From Macrotis lagotis (lineage: Eukaryota; Chordata; Mammalia; Peramelemorphia; Peramelidae): a stretch of 64,000 nt of DNA. The notes under the pieces were generated by a model. That model ran no database searches. It saw only the letters and a program-made list of their open reading frames with translations, and had not been told where the DNA came from. Position 1 is the stretch's first letter. Each line of letters starts with the position of its first letter. The translations under genes were made by a program, and so were the position numbers. This document shows, piece by piece, positions 21,634-44,731 of this stretch. The stretch lies in NCBI RefSeq assembly GCF_037893015.1, contig NC_133663.1, positions 226,211,199 through 226,275,198 of the forward strand, written 5' to 3'.

Positions 21634-22764
21634 GTAAGCGTGTGCCCGCCGGTGTCCTCTCCCTCCCAGCCCTTTGCCTTGAGGTACTTGGCAGTTTCCG
21701 CTCGGGTTTCGCCTTTGCCCCCGAAAAGGGGCTGGGGCGGGGGGAGGGAGGGAGGGAGGAAGGGCGGCCCTGAGAGAAGGAAGCGCGGCCGGAGGTGCGC
21801 CCGGAAGTGGGCGACGCGAGGGTCCCGGGCCCCCCCTCGGAGCCCGGCGGCGGCGCCCCCTTGGCGCTCTGTTGGGGCGCAGCCCGAGCTCGGGCGGACG
21901 ATTTCCGGGCCGGCGGGGCGCCCGGCCCGTCACCCCCGCCGCGGGGCGCCGCTCCTCCTCCCCTTGCCCGCTCCGTGCCCAGCGGTGCGTCCGCGTTGGC
22001 GACAGTGTGAAGGCGCCGAAGGTCCGGCGGGCGCCCCGTGCCCCTCGCAGAGCGGTCCGGACCCCACCGCGGATGGGCCCTTTGCTGGTGGGGGGGTTGC
22101 CTGTTTTGGAGCGGGAAAGGGGAGGGAAGCGAGCCCACAGAACAGGGAATCACTCCCTGTGCCACTGGAGGCACGTTAGCGGAAGGGAGCGACACCCAGG
22201 GCATGGGGAATCCGCAGCCGCTCATGCCACTTCATCTGTGCCGGGAAAAAACGATGCTGCTAGATCTGGAAGGAAAGTACTTGTCATACTCGTGGTGCAT
22301 CATGTAGACACGATAGACTGGCCTGAAACAGGAACTTTGAAAGGACTGTTGTATTTATGAACGGTGGAAACCAGGGGGATGAGGAAGAACGTCTTCTTAA
22401 ACTTTCAAGCTCTTCCATATTACCAAGCAGTGTGCTCAGATGAATGGGCTAGAACATTTAGAAAGGAATTGTCTGAAAACAGGTGGAATTGTTGAAAGAA
22501 ATAAGGAGCATGAGACATGAATTAACTGAAATTCAGTCTATGGTTGACTTTCCATATTGCAAACCTGGGTTCCCGGATCTCTCCCTCTAACCATCACATA
22601 ATCTAGACTCCTATGTGGTTTAATTAGTACACCATCTATGTTAAAAATCATGCAGAGGCAAATTAATGTGCATGAAAGACAGCAGCTGTGTAAAAGTCCT
22701 AATAGAAAAGCATGGATGATGGTTAAAATCAAGGGGAAAATAGGTACACTAATTACTACTGCCA

Positions 22765-22932
22765 TTTTCTTCTTTTCATTTTTACAGATGAGGAACTGAG
22801 TCAAAGGGAAGATTAGGTGACTTGCCTAGGGTCAAACAGCTAGACAATGTCAGAAGCCAGATTTAAGCTCAGACGGATGAGTTTTCCTGAGTCCAGGCCT
22901 GATACTCTACCCACTGCACCACTATCTGACTT
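22765..22932 (-). repeat. CORE/MIR-type SINE in PIGA intron 1
   Basis: The minus strand has gtggtgcagtgggtagagta...ctgtttgaccctaggcaagtcacctaatc...tcctcatctgtaaaaatg. Confidence 0.8.
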
Positions 22933-23303
22933 GTCAACAATTGGATGTATTATAGTACATTATGGCAATTCATAACTTTTCATTTTTTTTTATTTTGGGG
23001 TTCTTTTTATGTCTAATAACATAATTCTGAGTTCAATGAACCATTAGTAATTATCTGCCACTTATTTAGTATATGTGTAAATATTTTGTGTATGTATGCA
23101 TATACAAATAATTTTTTTCATTGCTAGGAAAAGGTGAGTAAATAATAAATATAGCATCATTTAGGGTATATTCATATATCTAGGAGTGGCGATTGAAGTG
23201 CGTTTTGCTGAGATTTTTTTTTTTTAATTTCTTTTACTAGGGAACAAATGGCATCTGTCTCAGTGGACTGCTGTGAAGACTAATGACTAAATCTCATCTT
23301 AAT

Positions 23304-34013
<10,710 letters not shown>

Positions 34014-36955
34014 AAAGAAGCCTGCTTTTCAATATTTAAAATATTTCAATAATTCTTCCAAAATAGTTTGAAATAACTTCACTTTTTTTAATATTAGTTT
34101 AGAAATTTATACTACCTCCAGTTCATACTATGTTTGATTTTGAGTCAAGAACCTGATCTTATGCAATTTCCTGGGATGAAAAACTCTTTGTACTTGTTTA
34201 ATATTCAGAAGGGAAAATTTTGAGCTACTCAGGTGTAAAACTTTCAAGACTACTGAATTCACTATAACAGTGGTGTTTTAAGATTATACTTTGGAGGCTG
34301 GTGGCACTGATGGGCCAAATTCAATGTTATCTGGAGTTTTCTTTGCCAATGTTTAATATTGTTCTTTTTTAATAATGAATTTGAAATTCGTACAGCATAG
34401 AATTTTCTTCATGTATTTTAAGTATAGTACTTGTCGCATATGTACTGGGTATGTTCAGTAAGTGTTAACTTTTCAACCATTGAGTAAGATGGGCACTTTA
34501 GCCATTAAAGCAATATTTGTTGGGTGCCTGTTGTGTGCTTAGCACTGTGCCAGATGCTTCCTATAAAACACTGGGACCACTTACTAACATAGTAGCAATT
34601 TATTAATGGTACTGAAAAATAGCATACCTCCAAATGTTTTTACATGTCCCAAAATAATCATCTTAATCTTAGTAAATTGCTGGCAAGGGTTGGTAGAATA
34701 ATACCTTTGTTCTGTTGGAGACACTCATCAAGGTAGTGCCTATGTTCTTTTTGTTTTAGTCTTTTTATAAATTTTATTTAGATTTGGCCATGAGTTTCAA
34801 ATGAAATTTGAAAAGCTCATATGGATTTTTGTCCTTTTGGAAATGCTAACTTAAAAATAAAGAATAAGATATATTTTGCTTTAAAATATTTACTAAATAT
34901 TTAAAATTTTATTTAATATTTAGTGTTAAATATTAAATAAATACTATTATGGACCGATATCACTGTTTAGCACGGGGCAGAGGCACACTCCACTAGCTTT
35001 CACAAATACTTAGGCCTTTTTCTGCAGATAACTCAATTTTAATCTGTCCTCAGCAGAATTTAGTGGTTGTTCCAAGATGGTGATAATTATGACCATCTGC
35101 AGTGCTGCACATTTAATTGTAGTTAGTTATGTAGGCTTCTCTTCCGTTGTGATCTTGTTTACATTTGAATAAATACTTTGAATGGTAGTAGTTCAATAGT
35201 TTTTTCCTCTGAAATTTTTGATTCTCAACAAATACAAACTGAAAGTTATTAGGAGATGGTCACTGTGTTAATGGATGTGGCCCATTATAATAATTTTTGC
35301 CTCAGAGCCATGGGTTTCCTAACCCCAAACTGTCCTTATAATCTATATCTTTAATTTAGTGAACATTCCTTTGAAAACTTGAGAAATTTTTCTCATAAAG
35401 CACTGTTTGACATTAAAGAGATGATGACTTGTACAGACTCAGATTCAGCATTCTGGCTATGTATCAGATATTTTCAGAACATTTTTAATGACAAAACTCA
35501 AAAGTTCATATAGTTTTTATATGTGTCCTATCCTGTGAATATATTAACTTCTATTCCATTGTGGTATAAAAAGAACATGACATTTTGTTTTTCCTGAAAA
35601 GGGTTTGATGAAAAGAACATGATAAAAATTTTAAAATTAGTGGGTTTTTCTTGTTGAAGAAAAGTATTGATTATTGCTATTAAGAAATTAATTAAAAATC
35701 TTGACATTGACATTTCCTTTAATTAGACTGGGTGGCATGAATATGAAATGTGAGTAACAGTAAATTCGGGAGAAAATGTTGAATTTTTATTCTATTGATG
35801 CCATTAGTCAGTTTTTTAAAAAAGATATTGATATCTTTCCTTAATATTTAGCATTCTTTTTGAATCATTTTAAAATTGTCAAACATTCATGCCTTAAATT
35901 AATGTGGAAAAACTTCAGTACACAATTCTTTAACATGCTAAAAATTGGAAATTAATTTATTTTTTCTTGGATTTCTTCTTTTAAAGAATCATGAAAAATT
36001 AAATTTGCTTTTTCTTGGTGGATTCACATTTCTTAAATTTCCTAAAAATACTTATCTTAACTGTACTATGATCGCACTGGTCAGTATCTGGCATTATAAA
36101 AAATTAACTTGCTTTAGTAAAGAATTTAGAGGAAATCCTATGCTGATTTGCATATTGGAGAAGTTAATCTAAAATTTGCTCAGTGAAAAAATATACTCCA
36201 TTTTAAAAGTCTAATAACTAAAAATAATAATTCCATGTTTTGCCAAAAAAAGTAAGATAGTTCCAAGATGAGAAATCTCTATTTTAGCACTGTCAGATGA
36301 TCATTGGGTGATTGGTTAGGAAAGTCCCTTAAATTTGTTATGCAAAGTATTTTTTCTTCTAATAATGTGGAGTGACAGTACTTACTTGTGCCCGCATTCC
36401 CTGTCACAAAGAAGTGCTAATTTTCCTTTATAATGGAAATTTATTCCACAGGATGGAAGGTATTTTCTCTCATGCTTTTGAATGACATTATTGCTGTATC
36501 ATGTGAGAGATTTTTAAGAGGGATTGCTATTTAGGCTTACTTAACATACGTTGAACTTTTTTATATTTTTTTTTCTAAAAAAAGATACTATAGATGAGAC
36601 TTGAGTGAGAACCTGACTTGTTACAAATGAATTAGATTTAGATTTGTAAAATTTTTCTAAATACAGAAGGATACTTTGGAGCAAAGATTAAAATTTTAAA
36701 AATATCAGAGCCAGTTTAGTCATTAAAACACTATACTGTACACATGTATGTGCTCTTATTTTCCACCAAAATATTTGTTTGCCATTGTACAGATCTGTCC
36801 TTACTTTTATGAAGTATTTTTAAAAACCTTCACAGTATTCATTTATTTCTTTATCCGTTCTCAAGAAAAATTAAATGGATTAATATTAGACTATATTGTG
36901 ACTGGGTTTTTCCAGATGAAATTATGAAAATTAAAGTTTTTATAAAGAATTTGTG
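34014..36955 (+). other. PIGA: PIGA 3' UTR (inferred extent)
   Basis: About 2.9 kb of AT-rich sequence with few repeats follows the stop; only a short ancient repeat near 34495-34570 stands out. Candidate signals are AATAAA at 34856-34861, AATAAA at 35168-35173, and ATTAAA at 36930-36935 followed by a GT/T-rich element (ttgtgttggtgtttattttt). The last is the best-formed complete site, so the longest mRNA is inferred to end near 36955, with shorter forms possible. Confidence 0.55.
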
Positions 36956-37954
36956 TTGGTGTTTATTTTTTTCTTCAGACTTGTGTGTTTTTAAGCACTT
37001 TTTTAGTATTCATTCAGTTCATACTCTATTGCCTATTTTCATTATGGTTGTAGAATATTTTTCTACAAAGATTGGGTGCTTTTAAACCTACCTTATTTTA
37101 ACATTTTCTTCAAATACAGTCTTTCTGTTATGAAAAAGAAGATCCTTAAAAGTATGATTATAGGGAGCCAGGGACTTAAAAAAAAGATTAAGACTTTGAA
37201 CTTTTTGTGCATCACTTTCCTGGTATATGAAATATAGAAAGTTTAGACCATATTTTAATGCATGTCAGGACCAAAATTAAAAAGTAACATCATTCATTTT
37301 TAATATGAAAGGTTTTGATTTTTGGTTTTTCCTCCCATAAATTGCATTGTCATCTGTATGACAATATTTTTAAAAGATTTGAAGAAAGTTAAATTATGGA
37401 TGAAAAGGTAAATTATATCATTGTTCATATAGTCATATGTTTTTCATAAATTTAGTTTACATTTGTAATTGGTATGGTTGGATTCCACTTATATGGTCTG
37501 GGTTTCATCAACAAAACAGGATTTATGGAAAATTGTGCAGAAAGTAACTTTTGAGTTAAAGACATGGTGAATTACTATTATGTTGCACTGCCTGGACCAA
37601 AGATGCTATATTAATTCATAGTATTTATAGTTATTTACAGGTTTCAGCCTTTCTACCACAAATCTAATCAGGTTTGATTCCATGTTTAGAATATATCTAA
37701 TAGTACTGCCCAAAGAGTTCCTCAACAACTCAGTAGCAAATACTTGAGCAAAAAATCATCTTTATTCCGTGAAATATATTTAGCCAATTTACTAGTGTTG
37801 TCTACTCTTTAAAATTGAGTGAAAATAGAAATTCAGCAGTGCTAAGAAGAACCCAGTGGCTGGAAGCCCAAAGGTAGGGAAAGCCATTCTAAGCAACAAC
37901 CCAATGCAAAGGTGTACAGATTCAGAATTTGAGTAGGCAATATGGTGTGAAAAA

Positions 37955-38085
37955 CACTGAATTTGGAATCGGAGAACCATGATCCAAATGCTGCTTAGCC
38001 ACTTACTTGTTCCCTGGGGGACTTTGGGCCCGTTATTTTAAGTTTTCTTATGAAAATGAAATTTTAGACTAGATAGCCTGAGATC
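37955..38085 (+). repeat. MIR-type SINE
   Basis: gaaaaacactgaatttggaatcggagaaccatgatccaaatgc...gccacttacttgttccctgggggactttggg. Confidence 0.55.
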
Positions 38086-38324
38086 TTTTGGCTTGATCCC
38101 GTGATTTGGAGTCACTTTTTAGTGACTTCCTTTTCTAAAATGAAGGGTCCTGACTGCATGCTAATAGTCACTTCCTTCTCTAAATCTGTGATCCTAGGAA
38201 CTATCCATGTTTTGAGGAGGTTTAAAGGTCATAGTATATTAAACTCCCAGACTTTGTATTTTCAGGTGATGTACCTACATCATCACCCCAGACACCAATA
38301 TTAGCCATCCATGGGGATCACACC

Positions 38325-38425
38325 AGTTTTGTGACTGCCTAGCCTCTTAACTTCTAGCTGCCTCAATTTCCAATTCTATAAAATGGAGATATTGGGAATT
38401 GTGAGGTTAAAATGAGATATGGATC
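38325..38425 (+). repeat. MIR-type SINE 3' half
   Basis: cctcaatttccaattctataaaatggagatattggga...tgaggttaaaatgagat. Confidence 0.5.
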
Positions 38426-38512
38426 AGAAGGACTGGAAATGGCCCTGAATGCTAGGTAGTCAGGATTAAGTGACTTGCCCAAGGTCACAACACAAATTAG
38501 AAAGTTTCAAGT

Positions 38513-38663
38513 GGGGGCTACTAGGTGGTGCAGTGGATAGAGCACAGACCCTCCTGTCAGGAGAACCTGAGTTCAAATGTGGCCTCAGACCCTTAATACT
38601 TGCCTAGCTGTGTGACCTTGGGCAAGTAGTCACTTAACCCCATTGCCTTGCAAAAACAAAAAA
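38513..38663 (+). repeat. CORE-SINE, A-tailed type
   Basis: gggggctactaggtggtgcagtggatagagc...ctgtgtgaccttgggcaagtagtcacttaacccc...gcaaaaacaaaaaa. A short duplication (agt) lies inside 'caagtcac'. Confidence 0.88.
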
Positions 38664-38917
38664 GCAAGAAATATCAAATGTCTGAAGCTGGATGTGTTTT
38701 CCCCCAATCAGGAGTTCTGTTTTTTCTTTCTCATATTAATTTGGAAAAGTTACGTATGCTACAAGTATATCATATCCAGAAAGCCACAAAGGACAACATT
38801 GGCATTTTGTGTTTAAAATTGATCTCTAGAGGGTCTTATACATGCATTTTTGGTGATTTGGGGAAATGTTCATGGGATCTTAGTTTTAGAGCAGGAACTA
38901 GCCTTTAGAGGTCATCT

Positions 38918-39140
38918 AGGCAGCTAGTTGGTGCTGTAGGTGGAGTACTGAACTTGGAATCTGGAATACTTGAGTTCAATTCTTATTGTGACTGGCAATC
39001 ACTAAATCTCTGCCTCAATTTCCATATCTATCAAACAGTTAATGCAGGTTGTTGGGAAGTTAAAATGAGATAATTTCTGTATAATGCTATGTAAACTTTA
39101 AAACACTATGTAAATGGTAGCAAATATCTACCTCATTTTA
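38918..39140 (+). repeat. MIR/Mon-type SINE
   Basis: aggcagctagttggtgctgtaggtggag...gaatacttgagttcaattct...gcctcaatttccatatctatc...gggaagttaaaatgagat...ctatgtaaactttaaaacac. Confidence 0.65.
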
Positions 39141-40204
39141 CAACAGGAGATAACCTCTAGTGACTTGTCCAAGGCTACAGGAATAGTAAAATAAAAGAAC
39201 TGGAAATTGAAATGTAGTCCTCTAACTCAAAATTCAGCCTATTTTTTACTACACCAATGTTGCTACTTTAAAGTGATATAAAAAAATATGCCTGAGTATA
39301 AACTAAATATGTAAAAATTAAGTTGATCTAAAAAGCCTGTCCCTATTTAACTTAGATACAGGATCATTTGTGCCTACTTGGCATCTATATAGAGGTCATG
39401 TTACTTTAAAGTCTTTTTGAATGCATATTAACAGGGAGCCTCCAAACTTTTCTGACCAAGCAAAATTCACATAGAAGAGACAACTATATGAAAGAGGAGA
39501 CATAAAAAAAAAATAGGGGCTGGCTAATGAAGTCCAGCCTTTGAAGCATTTGCAGGATTGCCTACTTTTTATCCTGAGTGGCTTGGGGAGGCTGTTTGAT
39601 TCACATCAATGTGGAGCTACTTAGTGACCTGTTTTCATCCCAGCTTACTAAGTGGTGGCGTGAAGCTTTTTATCAAGCTGCTAGGCCAGAATGGAGTGTC
39701 CAAATAAAAGTGGAGGCTTTTGAGTGAGGAAGAGAAAATTTTTTAAGCCTCTGGATCAGGGGGAAGGGCAGTGACTTTAACTGCCTTTTCTCCCATCTGA
39801 GTCGGCATTTGGTCATGAACACCCAGTGCTGCTGTTTCTTTTGTCAGTGTTTGTTCTTTTCTAATCTTAGGTGAAAGAATATTGGAGATAGAAAGCACCA
39901 GGTCATGGCCTTATGAACTTCAAAAGATCAGCAGAACCATCAGTTGTCCAGCACCTAGTATCCATAGCAGTATTTGTTACATCAGCCAAGTCTGGTAAGG
40001 AGCCATCCTTGCAGAGTGTAGCCAAGACAACATGTCTTGCAAACACTTCTTCAACAGCACTATAAATTTGAACCTTGAACCATGCTCCCAAGGACTATAG
40101 TGGCAGGGTAGTTTCAAAAGCTTGTGTACTTCAGGTGTTCTCAGTAAATATCTCTTTGTAAAAATACATACAAAAAAAAAAACCCGAAATGATATTAAAA
40201 GTTA

Positions 40205-40405
40205 TCAGTGATATGGAGGAACTAAAAATAACAGCTAGCTTTTATGTAACACTTTAAGGTTTTCAAACCTTTATAAATATCTCATTTTGATCCCTACAAC
40301 AGCCCTGGAATGTAGCTTACATAGTAAATGTTTGAGATCACATTTGAATTCAGGTCTTCCTGACTGTAGACCTGGCTCTACTCACTGTGCCACTTAGCTG
40401 TCTCT
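40205..40405 (-). repeat. MIR/CORE-type SINE
   Basis: The minus strand reads gacagctaagtggcacagtgagtagagc...caggaagacctgaattcaaatgtgatctc, followed by a degraded CORE; cctttataaatatctcattttgatccctacaacagccctg is at its 3' side. Confidence 0.65.
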
Positions 40406-41484
40406 ATCAACTAATATCATCATCAGCTTTGATTATTAATTGACTGGCACTGGAGATATGAATGGGGCAAATAATATTGGATGAGAGCTTATGAATCATA
40501 GTTTTAGGAAAACTACCCTAACCCATCTGGGTTACCCTTAGACCTCAGGAGAGCAGCAGTATTGCTCTAGAAATCTGACCTGATAGTGTGAGTTTTAAGG
40601 ATGAGTACAGAGTTTATAATGCCAAGTTCAAAGGGGAAACTATTTGAAGGAACTAGCAATGAAGTCATTTAAAAGGGAGAGCTATCACCACCTCAGTGAT
40701 AAACCCAGACAGATTGGATGCAAAGTTGACCATAATGGTGACAGCAGATAGATAGCACTGCTTTTGCCAGAATATTGTTCAAAGCTGTGATGAGAGAATG
40801 GAAATGTCATCTTTCAGAAGCAATCACTTAAGAATGAACTGGAAAGATGGGCAGACATAAGGAAGCTTGAAGAAAATGCATATGAACTTCATTGTTACCT
40901 TTCTCAAGGCAACAAGTTTCCAAAGTATCTGAAAACCTGTTATTGTAAATCCTTTGGGTACATCCCATCACAAATGACTTTGTGTTTGGTTGCACTGAAG
41001 ATTTCTGCTGTAAATTCACTAAATCTATTACAATGATTATAAATTTAAATATTGCATAATATATTGTAACACAGACCACTTTTGTTCCCACTGCCTGAAA
41101 ACTAGGTGCGTCAGATTGTTATTCTCTCAGGGTCCTTTGGTATACCTGGCAGGGAAGATCTAGATTTTCTGCAAATGGCTCTGGCCATCTAATGTCGTTT
41201 CCTTCATGTAGTGGGTGCATGCATGGGTGTACCTCCTGCACCCCAATTTTATTAGACACTATCAAATTAGCTTTTACACTGAAATATTTACTTCAAGATA
41301 TAATCACAAACAGAAACATCCTCCCTGAATTTGGGAGACATAACCCTCCCCTTTCTGAATTTCCTTCTTTCCCCTCTACACTCATTGTGCCACTTCAGCC
41401 TTTGGGGAGGAGAAGGGGATTAGGTGCAGAGCTTACAGTTTCCATAGAGCACACTCCCTGTTCCAAGTACAAGCCCCTGATCAG

Positions 41485-41560
41485 GCTTGAACCCTAGCGA
41501 CCCTGGCTTCTCAGGGTTTCCACAGTGCGCTAGCTGGCTGTACCACCCCAGTCATGGTTC
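41485..41560 (-). repeat. tRNA-like segment, possible tRNA-derived SINE head
   Basis: The minus strand reads ggtggtacagccagctagcg...tcgctagggttcaagcctgatc, with a plausible B box (ggttcaagcct) and a weak A box about 50 bp upstream. It differs from the other SINEs in the window and does not fold as an obvious tRNA by eye. Confidence 0.25.
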
Positions 41561-42351
41561 ATACTCTGAGAACAAACACACAAAATAGAAACAAACATCC
41601 CCAGACCCCATTTTCAAAACTGAGTTAAAAGAGAGGGAGTAGAAGTAAAATCCTACCCTTCTTACCAGTTCATTTTATGGTGTCTATGCTATGAGTGAAT
41701 TGTGATCTTCATTCTCTGAACATGACAGAAAGAGTGACAGCTAGGTCTCAGTTGTTTGAAAGATGCTGATGGTCAAAAGAGGATCTCCCCACCCATGTGG
41801 TAGGGGACACAAAGACCTCTTTATTAGGTGATCTAGACATGCTCCAAAGGTCCCTTGAGTCACCTCCATATTAGGAGATCTTGGCTTGCCCTTACAAACC
41901 CAGAGTAGAATGTAGGGTATATACGTACTCAAACATCATCACATTTTTTTGGCATACACTTGAGTGACTTGCTCTGATTTCATGTGAATATGCGCCTATG
42001 TTTACATTCTAATCAAACTTGCCTTTTTAAGTACTCATTTTTGAAAGCCTCCCGGCTAAAACCTTCAAAATCACTTTTGTGGTGTGTATTATATCTAGGG
42101 ATTAAATTATAATTTTATTGCCAGAGTAAAACTTAGATACCCAGATTCTGGAGCAGTTTTCTTTGGGAACCACTTTTATTAGGTACTGGGTAGTTTGGGA
42201 CTGATAATTTCTTTGGCCTAGAGATCTCCCAATTTAAAAATTTCATCAGTTCAAATCAGCTTATTTTGGAGAGTTCCCTAAGGCACTGAGCATTTAGCCA
42301 GTTTGTGTCAGGGGTGGAAATAACCACCCTTTTATTCTTCTTGTGTATGCT

Positions 42352-43145
42352 ACTCTTTTTTTTTTAACCTTTATTGAATTTTATTTAATTTTTCCAATTA
42401 CACACAAAGGTAATTTTCAATATTTGTCCATTTGCAAGTTTATGAGTTTCGTATTTTTCTACCACTCTCCCCTTTCCTCCCTCCTCACCCATGGCAGTGA
42501 ATAAGTTGTACTTATACAAGGTAAAAGTTATACGTGTACAATTGTGCTTAACAAAATTCCATATTAATCATGTGTGAAAAAGGAATTAAAATTAAGGGGT
42601 GGGGGGAACCATGAGAAAGAAAAGAAAAATATAAAAGTTTTTAAAAAGTGAACTTATTGTGCTTTACTTTATATTCAGAATCCATAGTTTGTGTGGATGG
42701 CATTTTCCTTTAACAGGTCTTTCAGGATCATCCTTGATTACTGAACTTCTGAGAGGAGTTGCATTCATCATAGTTGATTTTCTCACAATGTTGTAGTTAA
42801 TGTGCTCATTTCACTCAGCATTAGCTCATACAAGTCTTTTCATGCTTCTCTAAAGTCTGCCACTCATGGTGTCTTATAGAACAATAAAACTCCATTACGT
42901 TTATATGACATAATTTGTTCAGTCATTTCCCAATTGATGGATATCCCTTCAGTTTCATTTCTATGCCACTACAAAAAAAGCTGTCATAAATATTTTTGAA
43001 CATGTGAGACTTTTCCCCATTTTTTATCATGTCTTTGGGATGCAGAACTAGTACTGATACTGCTAGATCAAAGGGTATACACAGTTTTATTGCCCTTCGG
43101 ACATAGTTCCAAAATGCTCTCCAGAAAGGTTGGATCGGTTCACAC
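42352..43145 (-). mobile_element. L1 3' end, antisense (different 3' UTR subtype)
   Basis: T-rich left end, then antisense of an L1 3' UTR (tccaattacacacaaaggta) and of the ORF2 end: ctcatttcactcagcattagctcatac, catttcccaattgatggata, gatcaaagggtatacacagttttattgccctt, ccagaaaggttggatcgg. The 3' UTR differs from that of the other L1 copies here. Confidence 0.8.
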
Positions 43146-43942
43146 CAAGTAAACTACTTTTACTTTTAACTAGAACTATTATTTCACTAGGATTAAAAGA
43201 AATTCCTACCAATACCAATCTGCATCTGTTCTGCAATTTAGTCATACAAAACTTATCAAGGGTCAAATAGACTTTCACTTAGACCTCCCTGAATATAAGG
43301 ATGGTTCTTTATCTTCTGTCCCAGGAAATCAGAAAACCATACAATCTGAGTAAATTTATATTTGAATTTGTATATCATGCATCTATTTATAAAGTACTGT
43401 TCTAGATCATGAAATAGTATGAAAGTAGTGAAAGGTCCTTATACCGGTCTTTGATGGCAAAGTAAAAAAAAAGATAATGGTATTTTCAACTTTAGTTAAG
43501 TATAGTTTCTGTAGAGAATTCAAACTTTTCTTCATCCTGTGATCATCATTTAAAAAAAAGATGAAGAAGGCAGGTAAAAGGCAAACTCATGAAAAATTTT
43601 CCCTCTAGATTCAAATAATTATCGGTATCTGACCTATAATTAGAAAACTAATTAAAATGGGTTTTATGTAGGAATTCTTATTGGTTTGTTTTTCAAGGTA
43701 CTCTTGGAATAGACAACTTGTTGCAAGGTTCTTTCTTGCCTGTAACACTGAACATAGGAGGATTTTTTTAATCACCTGCATTGTCATTTAATAACTGCAT
43801 CACTGTCAGACTGATGAACTGAGTGAGCTCTTGGTAATTGGAGCACTAGCAGTTAAAAGGTTTAAAATAGATGTCATACAATACCAATAATAACCCAGTG
43901 AAATGTTACAGACTTAGGAAGTTGTACCAAGTGTGAGCCAAA

Positions 43943-44123
43943 ATGGAGGAGAGTTCCTTGTTCCATGGTTTTAAAAACATTTATGTTACTATTTTTGCTC
44001 TCTTTTTCTTCTTTAAGCTCTTAATCAAAGTTTTTTTGGCTCTCTTAACCCATTTCTATATCGTGAAAGGGAATAGAAAAGAGGCTGCTAGAATATCAGA
44101 AGAAATCTATGGAGGAATCTCAG
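43943..44123 (+). CDS. ASB11: ASB11 first coding exon
   Basis: ASB11 is an ankyrin-repeat and SOCS-box substrate receptor of Cullin-5 ubiquitin ligases; the human protein is reported at the ER, with BIK as a substrate. The ORF starts at ATG 43943 (aaaATGG context), encodes MEESSLFHGFKNIYVTIFAL and then KLLIKVFLALLTHFYIVKGN RKEAARISEEIYGGIS, and ends at donor tcag/gtaaaa. This matches the human ASB11 N-terminus almost exactly, including the hydrophobic segment at residues 11-40 that would anchor it in membrane. After 60 codons plus one base the reading continues in the next exon (human DCWADRSPLHEAA), which I cannot find before 64000. Intron 1 therefore exceeds 19.8 kb. Position and orientation after PIGA match human. 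No TATA box is obvious; ttaaaatag at about 43863 is a weak candidate. Confidence 0.93.
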
Positions 44124-44664
44124 GTAAAATATATCCAACTATTATAATTATTTTTTAAACACTTAGATCCTCATGTGTTTCAATTCCTCTAGAATTTAAA
44201 TTTTTGGTTATAATTTGACCTTGGAATTCTGTGGTATTTGCAGAACACTTATCACATAAATTTAATAAAAGAATATTGATCAAATGTATGAAACCTCAGC
44301 CATGCTCTCGCAATATGCTAATGGGGAGGTCTATTCAAAATTAGGCAACACAGCTTTAGAAAACACTGTTTTTACAGACCCAAAGAACCGCTTCTGTGGG
44401 GATTTGCTGTTATTTATGTGATAAATCTTGGCACTGTGTTATGTGATTCAAAAAAAGTTTTGGCATCAGAACTTGATCAAAGCAGTTCATCTTTCTTGGA
44501 TTTTTTTGGTTTTTGTTTCTTCCTAGTGTACATTACACCTATTTGAGCATTACTGATTTGAACTTAAAATAGATTAGCCATCATATCATCAATGTCAGCA
44601 AAAGTTGTCATGAAGGCTATCCTATAAGGATATGGCACAGTGTTAGGAATTATGCAAAATTATA

Positions 44665-44677
44665 ATAATATATATTA

Positions 44678-44731
<54 letters not shown>
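44665..44731 (+). repeat. (AT)n microsatellite
   Basis: Long interrupted ta/tg repeat in ASB11 intron 1. Confidence 0.95.

Larger units (their letters stand above)
20520..22250. promoter_or_regulatory. CpG island of PIGA promoter
   Basis: Against an AT-rich background, about 1.7 kb is GC-rich with abundant CpG. It is densest at 21050-22150, with a separate block at 20520-20870. It contains ETS (ccggaagt, 21801), CRE-like (tgacgtaa, 21403), CCAAT/NF-Y (ctgattggct, 21515), GC-box (ggcggggcgg, 21528) and ZNF143-type motifs. Long ORFs on both strands here are artefacts of high GC. Confidence 0.88.
36960..43900. other. PIGA-ASB11 intergenic region
   Basis: About 7 kb without a supported gene. 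It holds several SINE/MIR remnants and an antisense L1 3' end, listed separately. The stretches 36960-37950, 39130-39900 and 40410-42340 contain nothing I can identify, apart from a tRNA-like segment near 41490-41560 and an unassigned ORF at 39903-40091. Confidence 0.6.

Noticed and set aside
20975-22225. 416-codon minus-strand ORF over the CpG island
   Set aside because: Very high GC removes stop codons. The translation is Pro/Ala/Arg-rich low-complexity sequence, overlapping long ORFs exist in several other frames, and there is no splice or domain evidence. It is a compositional artefact.
21496-22360. Long plus-strand ORFs of 227 and 162 codons in the CpG island
   Set aside because: Same compositional cause. 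They run across the inferred PIGA exon 1 donor into intron 1 and show no known domain.
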